The notes under the pieces were generated by a model. That model searched no databases. It was not told the DNA's origin and worked only from the letters and a program-made list of their open reading frames with translations. From JAVBUP01 sp031555175 (GTDB lineage Bacteria > Bacillota_I > Bacilli_A > Erysipelotrichales > Coprobacillaceae), in the NCBI GenBank assembly GCA_031555175.1, contig JAVBUP010000011.1, positions 1 to 45,444 on the forward strand: 45,444 nt of DNA, given 5' to 3'. Below, piece after piece: positions 30,770 through 38,545 of this stretch (its first letter is position 1; each line of letters starts with the position of its first letter). A program made the position numbers and the translations under genes.

Positions 30770-30798
30770 ATATTAGCATATCTAGGTATACATTGCAA
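30770..30798 (-). promoter_or_regulatory. Promoter of the tRNA-Asn/tRNA-Glu operon
   Basis: TTGCAA (complement of 30793-30798) and TAATAT (complement of 30770-30775) with a 17-base spacer, ending 22 bases before tRNA-Asn. Confidence 0.65.
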
Positions 30799-30806
30799 AC
30801 ATTTTA

Positions 30807-30838
30807 TAAAAAAACTCAGTTCATATAAAACTGAGTTT
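30807..30838 (-). terminator. Terminator of the ion-transporter gene
   Basis: Perfect stem AAACTCAGTT / AACTGAGTTT with a seven-base loop and a T-run on the minus strand. It begins at the stop codon of the transporter gene. Confidence 0.85.
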
Positions 30839-32106
30839 TAATAATATATTACCCAAATCAAAATATAGCCAGTGATTACTGCTGCTAGAGTATATGGTAC
30901 TGATATTTTCATAAAATCCAGCGGGTTAACTTCATACCCATCTTTTCTTAAAATACCCAAAGCTGTTATATTAGCGCTTGCTCCAATTGGAGTTAAGTTC
31001 CCACCTAATGTTGCACCTGCTAATAAGCCAAAATATAATACATATATGCTTGGTCCAAATTTGTCTTGCATTGCAGCAATAACTGGTAACATCGTTGCTA
31101 TATACGGAATATTATCGATGAAAGCTGATAGCAATACTGATAGCCATACGATAATTGTGTATAGAATGAACGGATCATCAGTAATTCCCATAATAAGATC
31201 ACTCAAATCTTTCACAACACCGATATGAGATATTCCACCAATAATTATAAATAGGCCAGTTAGTAATAATAAGGTGAAATAATCAATTTCCTTAATTGAA
31301 CCAATAACTATATTCATTCTTCCACGCAATAATTCTCTAAACAATCCGATAAAGAAAAGTCCCATGCAAATATAGCCATTTATATTCTCAGGCATATTTG
31401 GCAAGAATGAAGCGACTATCAATAATACAATAGTACCCAACAATAATACTGATGGAAAGAAATCAGTTACTTTAGTAACTCCTTGTGATTTTACTTTATG
31501 TTTATAATTCTTAAATATTATGAAAAAATATAGTGTTGCGGCAATCATACTTACTTGTACAACCCAAAACATTCCAATTTTCCCATCAAAAACAAAAAAG
31601 TCTAAGAAATTCATTTTTGCAGCACCTGCTAATAAGATACATGTAGTATCTCCAACTAGTGTTGCCGCTCCTTGAATATTACTTGCTACAGAAATAGCAA
31701 TAATCATTGGTACAGGAGATATTTTCAATTTTTTTGATATTGTCAGGGCAATTGGTGCAACCATTAAAACTGTTGCTACATTGTCTACAAATGCTGATAT
31801 CACTCCTGCAAATAATGACAACGAAATTATTGCCCATTTTACATTAGGCATATTGTTAATCAGTACATCCGCCATTAATGCTGGCATTTTTGATTCTATA
31901 AAGAAATAGATAATTCCCATTGTTCCGGCAATCATCATAATTACATTCCAGTTAACAACATCCATCACATTCTCTAGTGGTAAAATTCCCACAGCTACAA
32001 ACAATCCTGCTCCCATCAATGCCACATAAGCGCGTTTTTCTGGTAAAGCCATCAATAATATGTACACTATCGCAAATAAGATAATTGATAATGTTTTTAA
32101 ATCCAT
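30838..32106 (-). CDS. Ion-transporter-superfamily permease (SLC13/ArsB/NhaD-like)
   Basis: A 422-residue membrane protein with about 11 segments arranged as two repeats. The characteristic hairpin texts are AFVDNVATVLMVAPI in the first half and AFIDNIPYIATMLPVIAA in the second, with GATLGGNLTPIGASANI near the end. The [V/I]DN[V/I]xx...P pattern belongs to the ArsB/NhaD and citrate-type transporter superfamily. The substrate (arsenite, Na+, dicarboxylate or other) cannot be fixed from this; no arsenic genes are nearby. Single-gene unit. Confidence 0.82.
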   Translation of the reverse strand: MDLKTLSIILFAIVYILLMALPEKRAYVALMGAGLFVAVGILPLENVMDVVNWNVIMMIAGTMGIIYFFIESKMPALMADVLINNMPNVKWAIISLSLFAGVISAFVDNVATVLMVAPIALTISKKLKISPVPMIIAISVASNIQGAATLVGDTTCILLAGAAKMNFLDFFVFDGKIGMFWVVQVSMIAATLYFFIIFKNYKHKVKSQGVTKVTDFFPSVLLLGTIVLLIVASFLPNMPENINGYICMGLFFIGLFRELLRGRMNIVIGSIKEIDYFTLLLLTGLFIIIGGISHIGVVKDLSDLIMGITDDPFILYTIIVWLSVLLSAFIDNIPYIATMLPVIAAMQDKFGPSIYVLYFGLLAGATLGGNLTPIGASANITALGILRKDGYEVNPLDFMKISVPYTLAAVITGYILIWVIYY

Positions 32107-32230
32107 TACATTGCCCCCTCAAAGTTACTTGTTTATAATAACATGTTTCTATCTATAAATGAAGAGATACCACACTTTTTAAATACTATTCTAAGTGTAA
32201 TTGAAATATAACCAATTCATGATAATCTAG

Positions 32231-32259
32231 TAAAAAAAAGAATGATTATTTCATCATTC
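32231..32259 (-). terminator. Terminator of the uvrC-alr operon
   Basis: Stem GAATGAT / ATCATTC with a six-base loop and a run of eight T on the minus strand. It overlaps the last codons of alr. Confidence 0.8.
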
Positions 32260-33331
32260 CTTCACTAAAGTATACTCTTGGTACTCTCGATGATATAAGA
32301 CACAATATCTCGTAAGCAATGGTGTCTAAATTATTTGCCATGCTAACTATTGATATTTCATCACCAAATATTTCCACAACACTACCTACTTGAACTTTTT
32401 CATCTACTTGCAGCATTAACTGATCCATACACACCCTACCAACAATTGGATATAAGTCATGATGGATACATACATAACGCCCTTGATTTGCACGTATAAT
32501 ACCATCTGCATAACCAATAGGAATAGTAGCAATTATTTCATCTTTTTCTGCAGTATACGTCGCCCCATAAGAAACAGTCTCACCTTTTTTAATATGATGA
32601 ACTTGACTTACTTTAGAATATAACGCCATAACTGGTTTTAATACTCTACTCTCAGTGTTATTTGGCTCTATCCCATACATTGCAATACCTACTCTAACAG
32701 CATTTGATAATTCATCACTATGATACATTGTTGCAGCACTGTTTTGTGAATGAACTAAATCGAAGCTAAACCCAGCAATAACTTGCTTGAACTCATCTTG
32801 TTGTTGAATATACATTGTCGTATCATCCTCATCCGCAGTAGCATAATGGGTATAAACGCCTTCAATATCAATATTTCTAATAACAGATAATAAATTATAA
32901 GCTTCTTCAAATTGCTCTCTACCTTTAAATCCTAAGCGATTCATTCCAGTATCAACTTTCATATGAACCTTTATCACCTTATCAATAGCTTCGTTTCCCA
33001 AAAACATGATTTGATCAATGCTATGGATAGTTATTGTAATATTATATTCTTGAATTTCAACAAGGTCTCGCTTTGTACATGAACCAAGCACAAGTATTTG
33101 TTTTGTTATCCCAGCTTTGCGAAGCTCTACCGCTTCGTCAACAGTCGCAGTTGCAAATACTGTCACACATTCTTTACCTTCTAACTCTTGTGCAATACGT
33201 ATTGCCCCATGCCCATAGGCATTAGCTTTTAATACAGCAATGATATTTTTATCGCACATTTGATGTATTGTATTCAAATTGTAGTTAAGATTGTCTAGGT
33301 TAATGACAGCCATTGTTTCTCTATGATTCAT
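32246..33331 (-). CDS. alr: Alanine racemase
   Basis: A 361-residue PLP enzyme that interconverts L- and D-alanine for peptidoglycan synthesis. The PLP lysine is K35 in AVLKANAYGHG. Other family texts are VHMKVDTGMNRLGF, VRVGIAMYGIEPN, SYGATYTA with the catalytic Tyr, and VGRVCMDQLMLQV. I choose ATG 33331, with AAGGA about 10 bases upstream; the in-frame ATG at 33355 lies further into uvrC. The start overlaps the uvrC stop by 11 bases, so it is translationally coupled to that gene, which is an unusual pairing. The terminator overlaps its 3' end. Confidence 0.95.
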   Translation of the reverse strand: MNHRETMAVINLDNLNYNLNTIHQMCDKNIIAVLKANAYGHGAIRIAQELEGKECVTVFATATVDEAVELRKAGITKQILVLGSCTKRDLVEIQEYNITITIHSIDQIMFLGNEAIDKVIKVHMKVDTGMNRLGFKGREQFEEAYNLLSVIRNIDIEGVYTHYATADEDDTTMYIQQQDEFKQVIAGFSFDLVHSQNSAATMYHSDELSNAVRVGIAMYGIEPNNTESRVLKPVMALYSKVSQVHHIKKGETVSYGATYTAEKDEIIATIPIGYADGIIRANQGRYVCIHHDLYPIVGRVCMDQLMLQVDEKVQVGSVVEIFGDEISIVSMANNLDTIAYEILCLISSRVPRVYFSEGMMK

Positions 33332-35102
33332 CCTCTTCTTCCTTTCTAAATACATTATATAATTGTATTGCTACATCCTTTGGCACAACTTCTGATAGTT
33401 GTTCTATACTAGCTTCACGCATTTGCTTAACCGATCCAAAATGGCGTAACAATGCTTTTTTTCTTTTCTCTCCAACACCTGTTATCTGATCTAGAATAGA
33501 ATCAAACAACGATTTGCTTCTAACATTTTTATGAAAAGAAATTGCATAACGATGGACTTCATCTTGCATACGAGTCAACAAATAAAATAACTGTGATTTG
33601 CGATCTAGATCTACCATCTCACCATCATCCCTTAATAGCATTGCTGTCGAATGTTTATCGTCTTTACTTAATCCACATATAGTAATACCTAACCCTAACG
33701 CATCAATAATCTCTTTAGCAGCATTAATCTGTGGTGTTCCACCATCGACTATGATTAAGTCAGGGCGTGGCAGATTATCACGTAATACTCTAAAATAACG
33801 TCGATACACGACCTCTTTCATACTCTCATAATCATTTGGTCCTTCAACAGTTTGAATTTTATATTTTCTATACTCATTCTTCGCTGGCTTGCCATCGATA
33901 AACACAACCATACCAGCTACGGCATGCGCTCCCTGAATATTAGAGTTATCGAATAATTCAACTCGATGCACTGATTTCATATTCAACTTATCTGCTAGCT
34001 CTGTAAAAGCATTCACGGTAGCATTATCGCTTTTTTCCAACATCAAGAATTTATGCTCTAGCAATTCTTTGGCATTGTTGCATGCCAATTGCACTAGTTT
34101 TTCTTTATCGCCCTTTTCTGGCTTAACGATCCTACAGTCCAAAATTTCTTCTAATGCACCAGCATCAATTCCTTTAGGAATTAATATTTCTTTTGGTATT
34201 GTATTAGTTTGATAGAACTGATGAATAAAGGAAATTAATACATCTTCAATTTCATCATAGATAGGCATCAAATTTATATCCCTTGATAACAGCTTACCAT
34301 CACGCATAAAGAATACTTGAATTGAAATATATCCTTTATCAACATAATAACCAATTACATCACGATCGACTTGATCTGCTAATTGCACTTTTTGCTTAGA
34401 TGTTACACTATCTATATGTCTCATTAAATCACGATATTCTTTTGCTTGTTCAAACTGTAAGTTCTCACTAGCATCAATCATCTTATTTTCTAAATCAGTC
34501 ATTATCTCTTTTGTATCACCTTTAATAAACTTTGAAATATCACTAATCATTTCAGCATATGTCTCTTTATCAATCTTATTGATACAAGGTGCAATACATT
34601 GATGCAATGAATAATATAGGCATGGTTTATTTGGTAATGATTCACATTTTCTTAGTGGGTACAAGCGGTTTAATAATTTGTATGTTTCTCTAGCCGCAGT
34701 CGCATCTGGAAATGGTCCAAAATGCTTACACTTTTTATTCTTTGCATCACGCACTATTTTAAGGCGAGGATGAGTTTCTTTTGTAATTTGTATATATGGA
34801 TAATAACTATTATCCATAAACATTATGTTATAACGAGGAGAAAAATCCTTTATTAAATTAATTTCTAATAACAGGGCTTCTTTCTCAGAACTAGTAACAA
34901 TATACTCAAAATCATTGATTTCTTCCACAAGTTTTGTAGTCTTATAATTATGAGCTCCAGTAAAATATGAACTAACTCTTGATTTCAATTTCTTTGCTTT
35001 ACCAACATAAATTACTGTGCCATTGTCATCTTTCATTAAATAACAACCTGGTTCTAATGGAAGTAATGATAGTTTATTCTTTATATATGCTATATCTTTC
35101 AT
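33321..35102 (-). CDS. uvrC: Excinuclease ABC subunit C
   Basis: The protein (593 residues from this start) makes the two incisions in nucleotide excision repair with UvrA and UvrB. Domains in order: GIY-YIG nuclease (GCYLMKDDNGTVIYVGKAKK), a cysteine-bearing linker (HQCIAPC), the UVR motif that binds UvrB (LQFEQAKEYRDLMRHI), the RNase H-like nuclease (FDNSNIQGAHAVAGMVVF, LIIVDGGTPQ), and C-terminal helix-hairpin-helix pair (GVGEKRKKALLRHFGSVKQM). Length is normal. I choose ATG 35102, preceded by GAGGAG and GGGAG; a start 15 codons upstream lacks a binding site. Confidence 0.96.
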   Translation of the reverse strand: MKDIAYIKNKLSLLPLEPGCYLMKDDNGTVIYVGKAKKLKSRVSSYFTGAHNYKTTKLVEEINDFEYIVTSSEKEALLLEINLIKDFSPRYNIMFMDNSYYPYIQITKETHPRLKIVRDAKNKKCKHFGPFPDATAARETYKLLNRLYPLRKCESLPNKPCLYYSLHQCIAPCINKIDKETYAEMISDISKFIKGDTKEIMTDLENKMIDASENLQFEQAKEYRDLMRHIDSVTSKQKVQLADQVDRDVIGYYVDKGYISIQVFFMRDGKLLSRDINLMPIYDEIEDVLISFIHQFYQTNTIPKEILIPKGIDAGALEEILDCRIVKPEKGDKEKLVQLACNNAKELLEHKFLMLEKSDNATVNAFTELADKLNMKSVHRVELFDNSNIQGAHAVAGMVVFIDGKPAKNEYRKYKIQTVEGPNDYESMKEVVYRRYFRVLRDNLPRPDLIIVDGGTPQINAAKEIIDALGLGITICGLSKDDKHSTAMLLRDDGEMVDLDRKSQLFYLLTRMQDEVHRYAISFHKNVRSKSLFDSILDQITGVGEKRKKALLRHFGSVKQMREASIEQLSEVVPKDVAIQLYNVFRKEEEDES

Positions 35103-35177
35103 ACTCCCACGCTCCTCTTTTGATATTATAACACTTTTTTTTAGCAATACATACCTTACTGCACTGGTTTTCTATAA

Positions 35178-35203
35178 ATAAAACCTAAGATTATTCTTAG
35201 GTT
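35178..35203 (-). terminator. Terminator of the flavodoxin gene
   Basis: Perfect stem AACCTAAGA / TCTTAGGTT with a four-base loop and TTTTATTTAT on the minus strand, just after the flavodoxin stop. Confidence 0.8.
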
Positions 35204-35208
35204 CTTAA

Positions 35209-35679
35209 TTATAGTTTATTAATTATATCAACAAATGCATCAATTCTATCTTGTTGAACACTAGTTGGAGTTTGTCCTGTTTTTCCAATCATTCCAACTA
35301 TCTTTTTCTCTAAAAAATTCATTTTATCAGTTTGTAATTCTCCTCCAAAGCAATCAATAACTTTAGCATTGTGAATAAGAGATTCAGGAATACACGCTTT
35401 CACAACATCCATATACTTATCAATTAAACTCCCACACGTAAAAATAGCAATTTTTTTAGTTAATAAAACATCTAAATTATTCTTACAAAAGTTTTTTACA
35501 TCTTTGTTCATGTTCCCAGCATATGTTGGACTACCAATAACAATAATATCATATTCACTAATATCACTTACCTCACTTATGTCTTTAACTGTAGATGAGT
35601 GGTCTAGACCACTAGCAATTCTTTTGGCGCAGTCTTTTGTTGTGCCATATTTTGACTTATATAATATAATTGTACTCAT
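35209..35679 (-). CDS. Flavodoxin-domain protein
   Basis: This 156-residue protein starts with a flavodoxin-type FMN phosphate loop, ILYKSKYGTTKDCAKRIA, followed by the flavin-ring loops VIGSPTYAGNMNKDVKNF and IFTCGSLIDKYM. It resembles flavodoxin_5/HemG-like proteins, used as electron carriers or as menaquinone-dependent protoporphyrinogen oxidases. No haem gene is nearby. I choose ATG 35679, seven bases after AAGGAG. The upstream region carries two TATAAAG...CTTTATA palindromes, the first overlapping the -10, so it is probably repressed by a dedicated regulator. Confidence 0.85.
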   Translation of the reverse strand: MSTIILYKSKYGTTKDCAKRIASGLDHSSTVKDISEVSDISEYDIIVIGSPTYAGNMNKDVKNFCKNNLDVLLTKKIAIFTCGSLIDKYMDVVKACIPESLIHNAKVIDCFGGELQTDKMNFLEKKIVGMIGKTGQTPTSVQQDRIDAFVDIINKL

Positions 35680-35708
35680 TGTTTTTCTCCTTATCATTGA
35701 TAATTCAT

Positions 35709-35727
35709 TATAAAGTATTACTTTATA
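35709..35727. promoter_or_regulatory. Perfect 19-bp palindrome over the flavodoxin promoter
   Basis: TATAAAGTATTACTTTATA is a perfect palindrome with a one-base centre. It overlaps a TATAAT on the minus strand, about 30 bases before the flavodoxin start. Operator-like. Confidence 0.6.
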
Positions 35728-35739
35728 CAATTACTAATA

Positions 35740-35759
35740 TATAAAGAAATGGCTTTATA
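35740..35759. promoter_or_regulatory. Second operator-like palindrome upstream of flavodoxin
   Basis: TATAAAG (35740-35746) and CTTTATA (35753-35759), spacer six, repeat the arms of the site at 35709-35727 (spacer five). The centres are 31.5 bases apart, three helical turns. Confidence 0.5.
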
Positions 35760-35853
35760 CAAATATAATAAAGTAAATTATTATAAAAAGATACGATTTT
35801 AATGCTCTTTTCACTATAAATGGAACTATTTATCTGAGATGTTATTAAGTATA

Positions 35854-35882
35854 ATAAAAATCCAGTTACAAAGCACTGGATT
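35854..35882 (-). terminator. Terminator of the lysine ABC operon
   Basis: Perfect stem AATCCAGT / ACTGGATT with an eight-base loop and TTTTTATT on the minus strand, just after the ATPase stop. Confidence 0.85.
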
Positions 35883-35888
35883 ATATGT

Positions 35889-36620
35889 TTATTTTAAAAT
35901 TCTTGATAAGAACTCTTTTGTTCTTTCTTTTGCAGGATGATTGAAGATAACATCTGGAGTTCCCTCTTCTTCAATTTTTCCCTTATCCATAAATACTACT
36001 CGATCTGATACATCTCTAGCGAAATCCATTTCATGAGTAACAACAATCATTGTTAATCCTGATTTAGCTAATGCTTTCATAACTTCAAGTACTTCTCCAA
36101 CCATTTCTGGATCTAGTGCGCTTGTTGGTTCATCGAACAGTAATACTTCTGGTTCCATCGCCAACGCTCTAGCAATCGCTACACGTTGTTTTTGACCGCC
36201 AGAAATTTGTGATGGTTTAGCATTAATATATGCTCCCATACCAACTTTTTCTAAATAATCAATTGCGATATTCTTCGCTTCTTCTTTATTTCTCTTTAAC
36301 ACTTTAACTTGGCCGATAATGCAATTATCTAGAACCGTTAAGTTATTAAATAAGTTGAATGATTGAAATACCATACCTACCTTTGTACGGTAGCTTGAAA
36401 TTGACTTCATTCTCAATATCGACTCATTGTGATATAGTATATCGCCTGTAGTTGGGGATTCTAATAAATTAAGGCAACGTAGCAATGTAGATTTACCAGA
36501 TCCTGAGGCTCCAATAATACATACTACCTCTCCCATATCTACACCAAAATCAATGTCTTTCAATACTTCATGGTCACCAAATTTCTTAGATAAATGTTGG
36601 ATTTGAATAATGTTCTTCAT
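35889..36620 (-). CDS. Amino acid ABC importer ATPase, probable lysine system
   Basis: A 243-residue ATPase of the polar amino acid uptake (PAAT, GlnQ-like) type: Walker A IGASGSGKSTLLRCLN, Q-loop MVFQSFNLFNNLTVLDN, signature ISGGQKQRVAIARALA, Walker B LLFDEPTSALDPEMV and H-loop VVTHEMDFARDVSDRV. Length is normal for the family, with no C-terminal extension. It starts two bases after the permease stop. The operon is led by a lysine riboswitch, so lysine is the probable cargo. Confidence 0.93.
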   Translation of the reverse strand: MKNIIQIQHLSKKFGDHEVLKDIDFGVDMGEVVCIIGASGSGKSTLLRCLNLLESPTTGDILYHNESILRMKSISSYRTKVGMVFQSFNLFNNLTVLDNCIIGQVKVLKRNKEEAKNIAIDYLEKVGMGAYINAKPSQISGGQKQRVAIARALAMEPEVLLFDEPTSALDPEMVGEVLEVMKALAKSGLTMIVVTHEMDFARDVSDRVVFMDKGKIEEEGTPDVIFNHPAKERTKEFLSRILK

Positions 36621-36622
36621 TA

Positions 36623-37420
36623 TTAATGACCAGCCTTTCTTGTGCTACCATGAGTGGCATGTACTGTTGTTTGTGAACCAATAACTTTAAAGTTAGATGG
36701 ACCATCCATTTTCTTTTCTATCAATAATAGTATTCTAGTAACAGTGAATGTAAGTATAAAGTATATTACTGCAATAACTAGATATGCAGGAATTGGTTGA
36801 GCATATAGCCCAGCGGCAGCCTTACCTTGGAAGAATACCTCACTTACGCTAATAATATTTAGAACTGAAGTATCCTTGATATTTACAACAAATTCATTCC
36901 CAATTGCTGGCATTATATTACGAATAGCTTGTGGCAATACTACACTAAACATAGTTTGATAATGTGACATTCCAATTGATGCAGCACCTTCAAATTGACC
37001 TTGGTCAATTGATATAATACCACTACGAGCTATTTCTGCCATATAAGCACCTGTATTAATCGATACAACAAACAGTCCCGCAGCGAATGGTTCCCATTTA
37101 ATGCCTATAGAATGGCCTCCAAAATAGAAAATCATCGCTTGAACAATCATTGGTGTTCCACGGAATACTTCCACATAAGCCGCAAGTAGGAAATTTGTAA
37201 TCCATTTGAAAATCCTTTTAACTATTGATTCATTACGTTGACTAGGTATTGTCTTAATAATCGCGACTAATAACCCAATTATCAACCCAATAATTGTTCC
37301 AGTTATAGAAATCAATAATGTTGTCTTAACACCTTTCATTAACAATGGCCAATACTCAACAGTAATAAATATCATCCATTCTAACATATTCTTTGATACG
37401 GTTGCTGCTCCCAATAACAT
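36623..37420 (-). CDS. Amino acid ABC importer permease, probable lysine system
   Basis: A 265-residue permease of the His/Glu/Gln/Arg/opine family with about five membrane segments. FRGTPMIVQAMIFYFG is the family's N-terminal loop and EGAASIGMSHYQTMFSVVLP is the EAA loop that contacts the ATPase. GAGGGG lies five bases before the ATG. The order binding protein, permease, ATPase behind one L-box leader is complete for a homodimeric-permease importer. Confidence 0.92.
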   Translation of the reverse strand: MLLGAATVSKNMLEWMIFITVEYWPLLMKGVKTTLLISITGTIIGLIIGLLVAIIKTIPSQRNESIVKRIFKWITNFLLAAYVEVFRGTPMIVQAMIFYFGGHSIGIKWEPFAAGLFVVSINTGAYMAEIARSGIISIDQGQFEGAASIGMSHYQTMFSVVLPQAIRNIMPAIGNEFVVNIKDTSVLNIISVSEVFFQGKAAAGLYAQPIPAYLVIAVIYFILTFTVTRILLLIEKKMDGPSNFKVIGSQTTVHATHGSTRKAGH

Positions 37421-37441
37421 ACTATCCCCTCAATTCTTGTT

Positions 37442-38251
37442 TTATTGATTGTCAATAGCCCATTGCATCATTTCATCACGTTGCTCTTGGCTAATTCCAT
37501 CTAAAATATCATTAATTTTTGTTCTTAATTGTGATCCTTGTTTTAAACCAACTGCAATTGCAGTATCATCTTCAGATGCTACAAAGCCATTTTCACCAAA
37601 TTCTATAAATGTAAGACCAGTGTTAGTTTCAACTGCTCCTTGAGCATATGGTCTTTCTGCAACTAATGCATCAACAATTCCCGCATTAAGTGAAGTTAAC
37701 ATTGTTGAGAAATCAATAGCCGGAGTTTGATGTTTAACTCCATCGATTTGATCAATTACTGTGTCGTGGAATGTATTTAATTGCGCTACTACTTTAGCCC
37801 CACTAAAATCTGAAAGTTTAGAAGCATTTGCATAAGCTCCATCTTTTCTAACAACTAATACTAAATCAGAATTATAATAATTGTCTGAAAAATCAATTGA
37901 CAATTTACGTTCAGCAGTTGGTGACATCCCAGCAATAATTAAATCTAATGTTCCAGTTTGCACTGCTGCAATAAGACCATCCCATTCAGTCTTAACTACT
38001 TCTAACCTCATATCTAAACCATCAGCGATTGCTTGAGCGATTTGCACATCATAACCTGCGCAATATCCCCCAGTTGTTAATGCTACACCTTTTTCTGGTT
38101 CAGTAGCTTGAGTCCAGTTAAATGGTGCATAATCACATTCCATTCCAACTTTTAATACTTCTCTTGTATCTGTATCATCTTTACTTCCGCATGCTGTTAG
38201 TGATAATACTAACGCTAAACATGCAAATACTTTTAATAAATTTCTTCTCAT
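37442..38251 (-). CDS. Amino acid-binding lipoprotein, probable lysine system
   Basis: A 269-residue family 3 extracellular solute-binding protein. The N terminus is a lipoprotein signal with lipobox LTAC (C21). The mature part starts LKVGMECDYAPFNW, and the family signature region is GYDVQIAQAIADGLDMRLEV, followed by EWDGLIAAVQTGTLDLIIAGM. It would capture amino acids outside the membrane. The lysine riboswitch directly upstream is the main reason to prefer lysine over glutamine or histidine. Confidence 0.92.
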   Translation of the reverse strand: MRRNLLKVFACLALVLSLTACGSKDDTDTREVLKVGMECDYAPFNWTQATEPEKGVALTTGGYCAGYDVQIAQAIADGLDMRLEVVKTEWDGLIAAVQTGTLDLIIAGMSPTAERKLSIDFSDNYYNSDLVLVVRKDGAYANASKLSDFSGAKVVAQLNTFHDTVIDQIDGVKHQTPAIDFSTMLTSLNAGIVDALVAERPYAQGAVETNTGLTFIEFGENGFVASEDDTAIAVGLKQGSQLRTKINDILDGISQEQRDEMMQWAIDNQ

Positions 38252-38294
38252 TTTTCCTTTTCCTCCTATAAAAATGTTTAAGAATATTTCAATT

Positions 38295-38322
38295 AAAAAA
38301 GGGTTGCACTACCGGCAACCCC
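38295..38322 (-). terminator. L-box expression-platform terminator
   Basis: Stem GGGTTGC / GCAACCC with a seven-base loop and TTTTTT on the minus strand, between the lysine aptamer and the binding-protein gene. Confidence 0.85.
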
Positions 38323-38344
38323 AAAACATTTTTGTCAGGTGTGC

Positions 38345-38494
38345 GATAGTTCCATCTACAGATGAGTGCTAAAGATATTCTCTTTAACCCCACGTAATTT
38401 GTATACCTACAAATCCGTTCGGCGATGATTACCTTTCATACACTTCTTAGTATGTCTACTCCATGTATTACTTTGATGCATCGCTGCCTCTACC
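38345..38494 (-). ncRNA. Lysine riboswitch (L-box)
   Basis: On the minus strand, GGTAGAGGCAGCGATGC at the 5' end and GATGGAACTATC at the 3' end close the P1 helix (GGTAG/CTATC). Inside are the conserved TCATCGCCGAACGG and GAAAGG segments and several paired arms, in the order seen in the lysC leader of Bacillus subtilis. The terminator follows. Lysine binding would stop transcription of the importer operon. Recognition is by eye; a covariance-model search would confirm it. Confidence 0.88.
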
Positions 38495-38515
38495 AACTCT
38501 TATTTAATTGCATAT

Positions 38516-38543
38516 ATATTAACATATATTTCACATATGTCAA
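38516..38543 (-). promoter_or_regulatory. Promoter of the lysine ABC operon
   Basis: Perfect TTGACA (complement of 38538-38543) and TAATAT (complement of 38516-38521) with a 16-base spacer, directly after the stop of the preceding gene at 38546. Confidence 0.75.
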
Positions 38544-38545
38544 TA

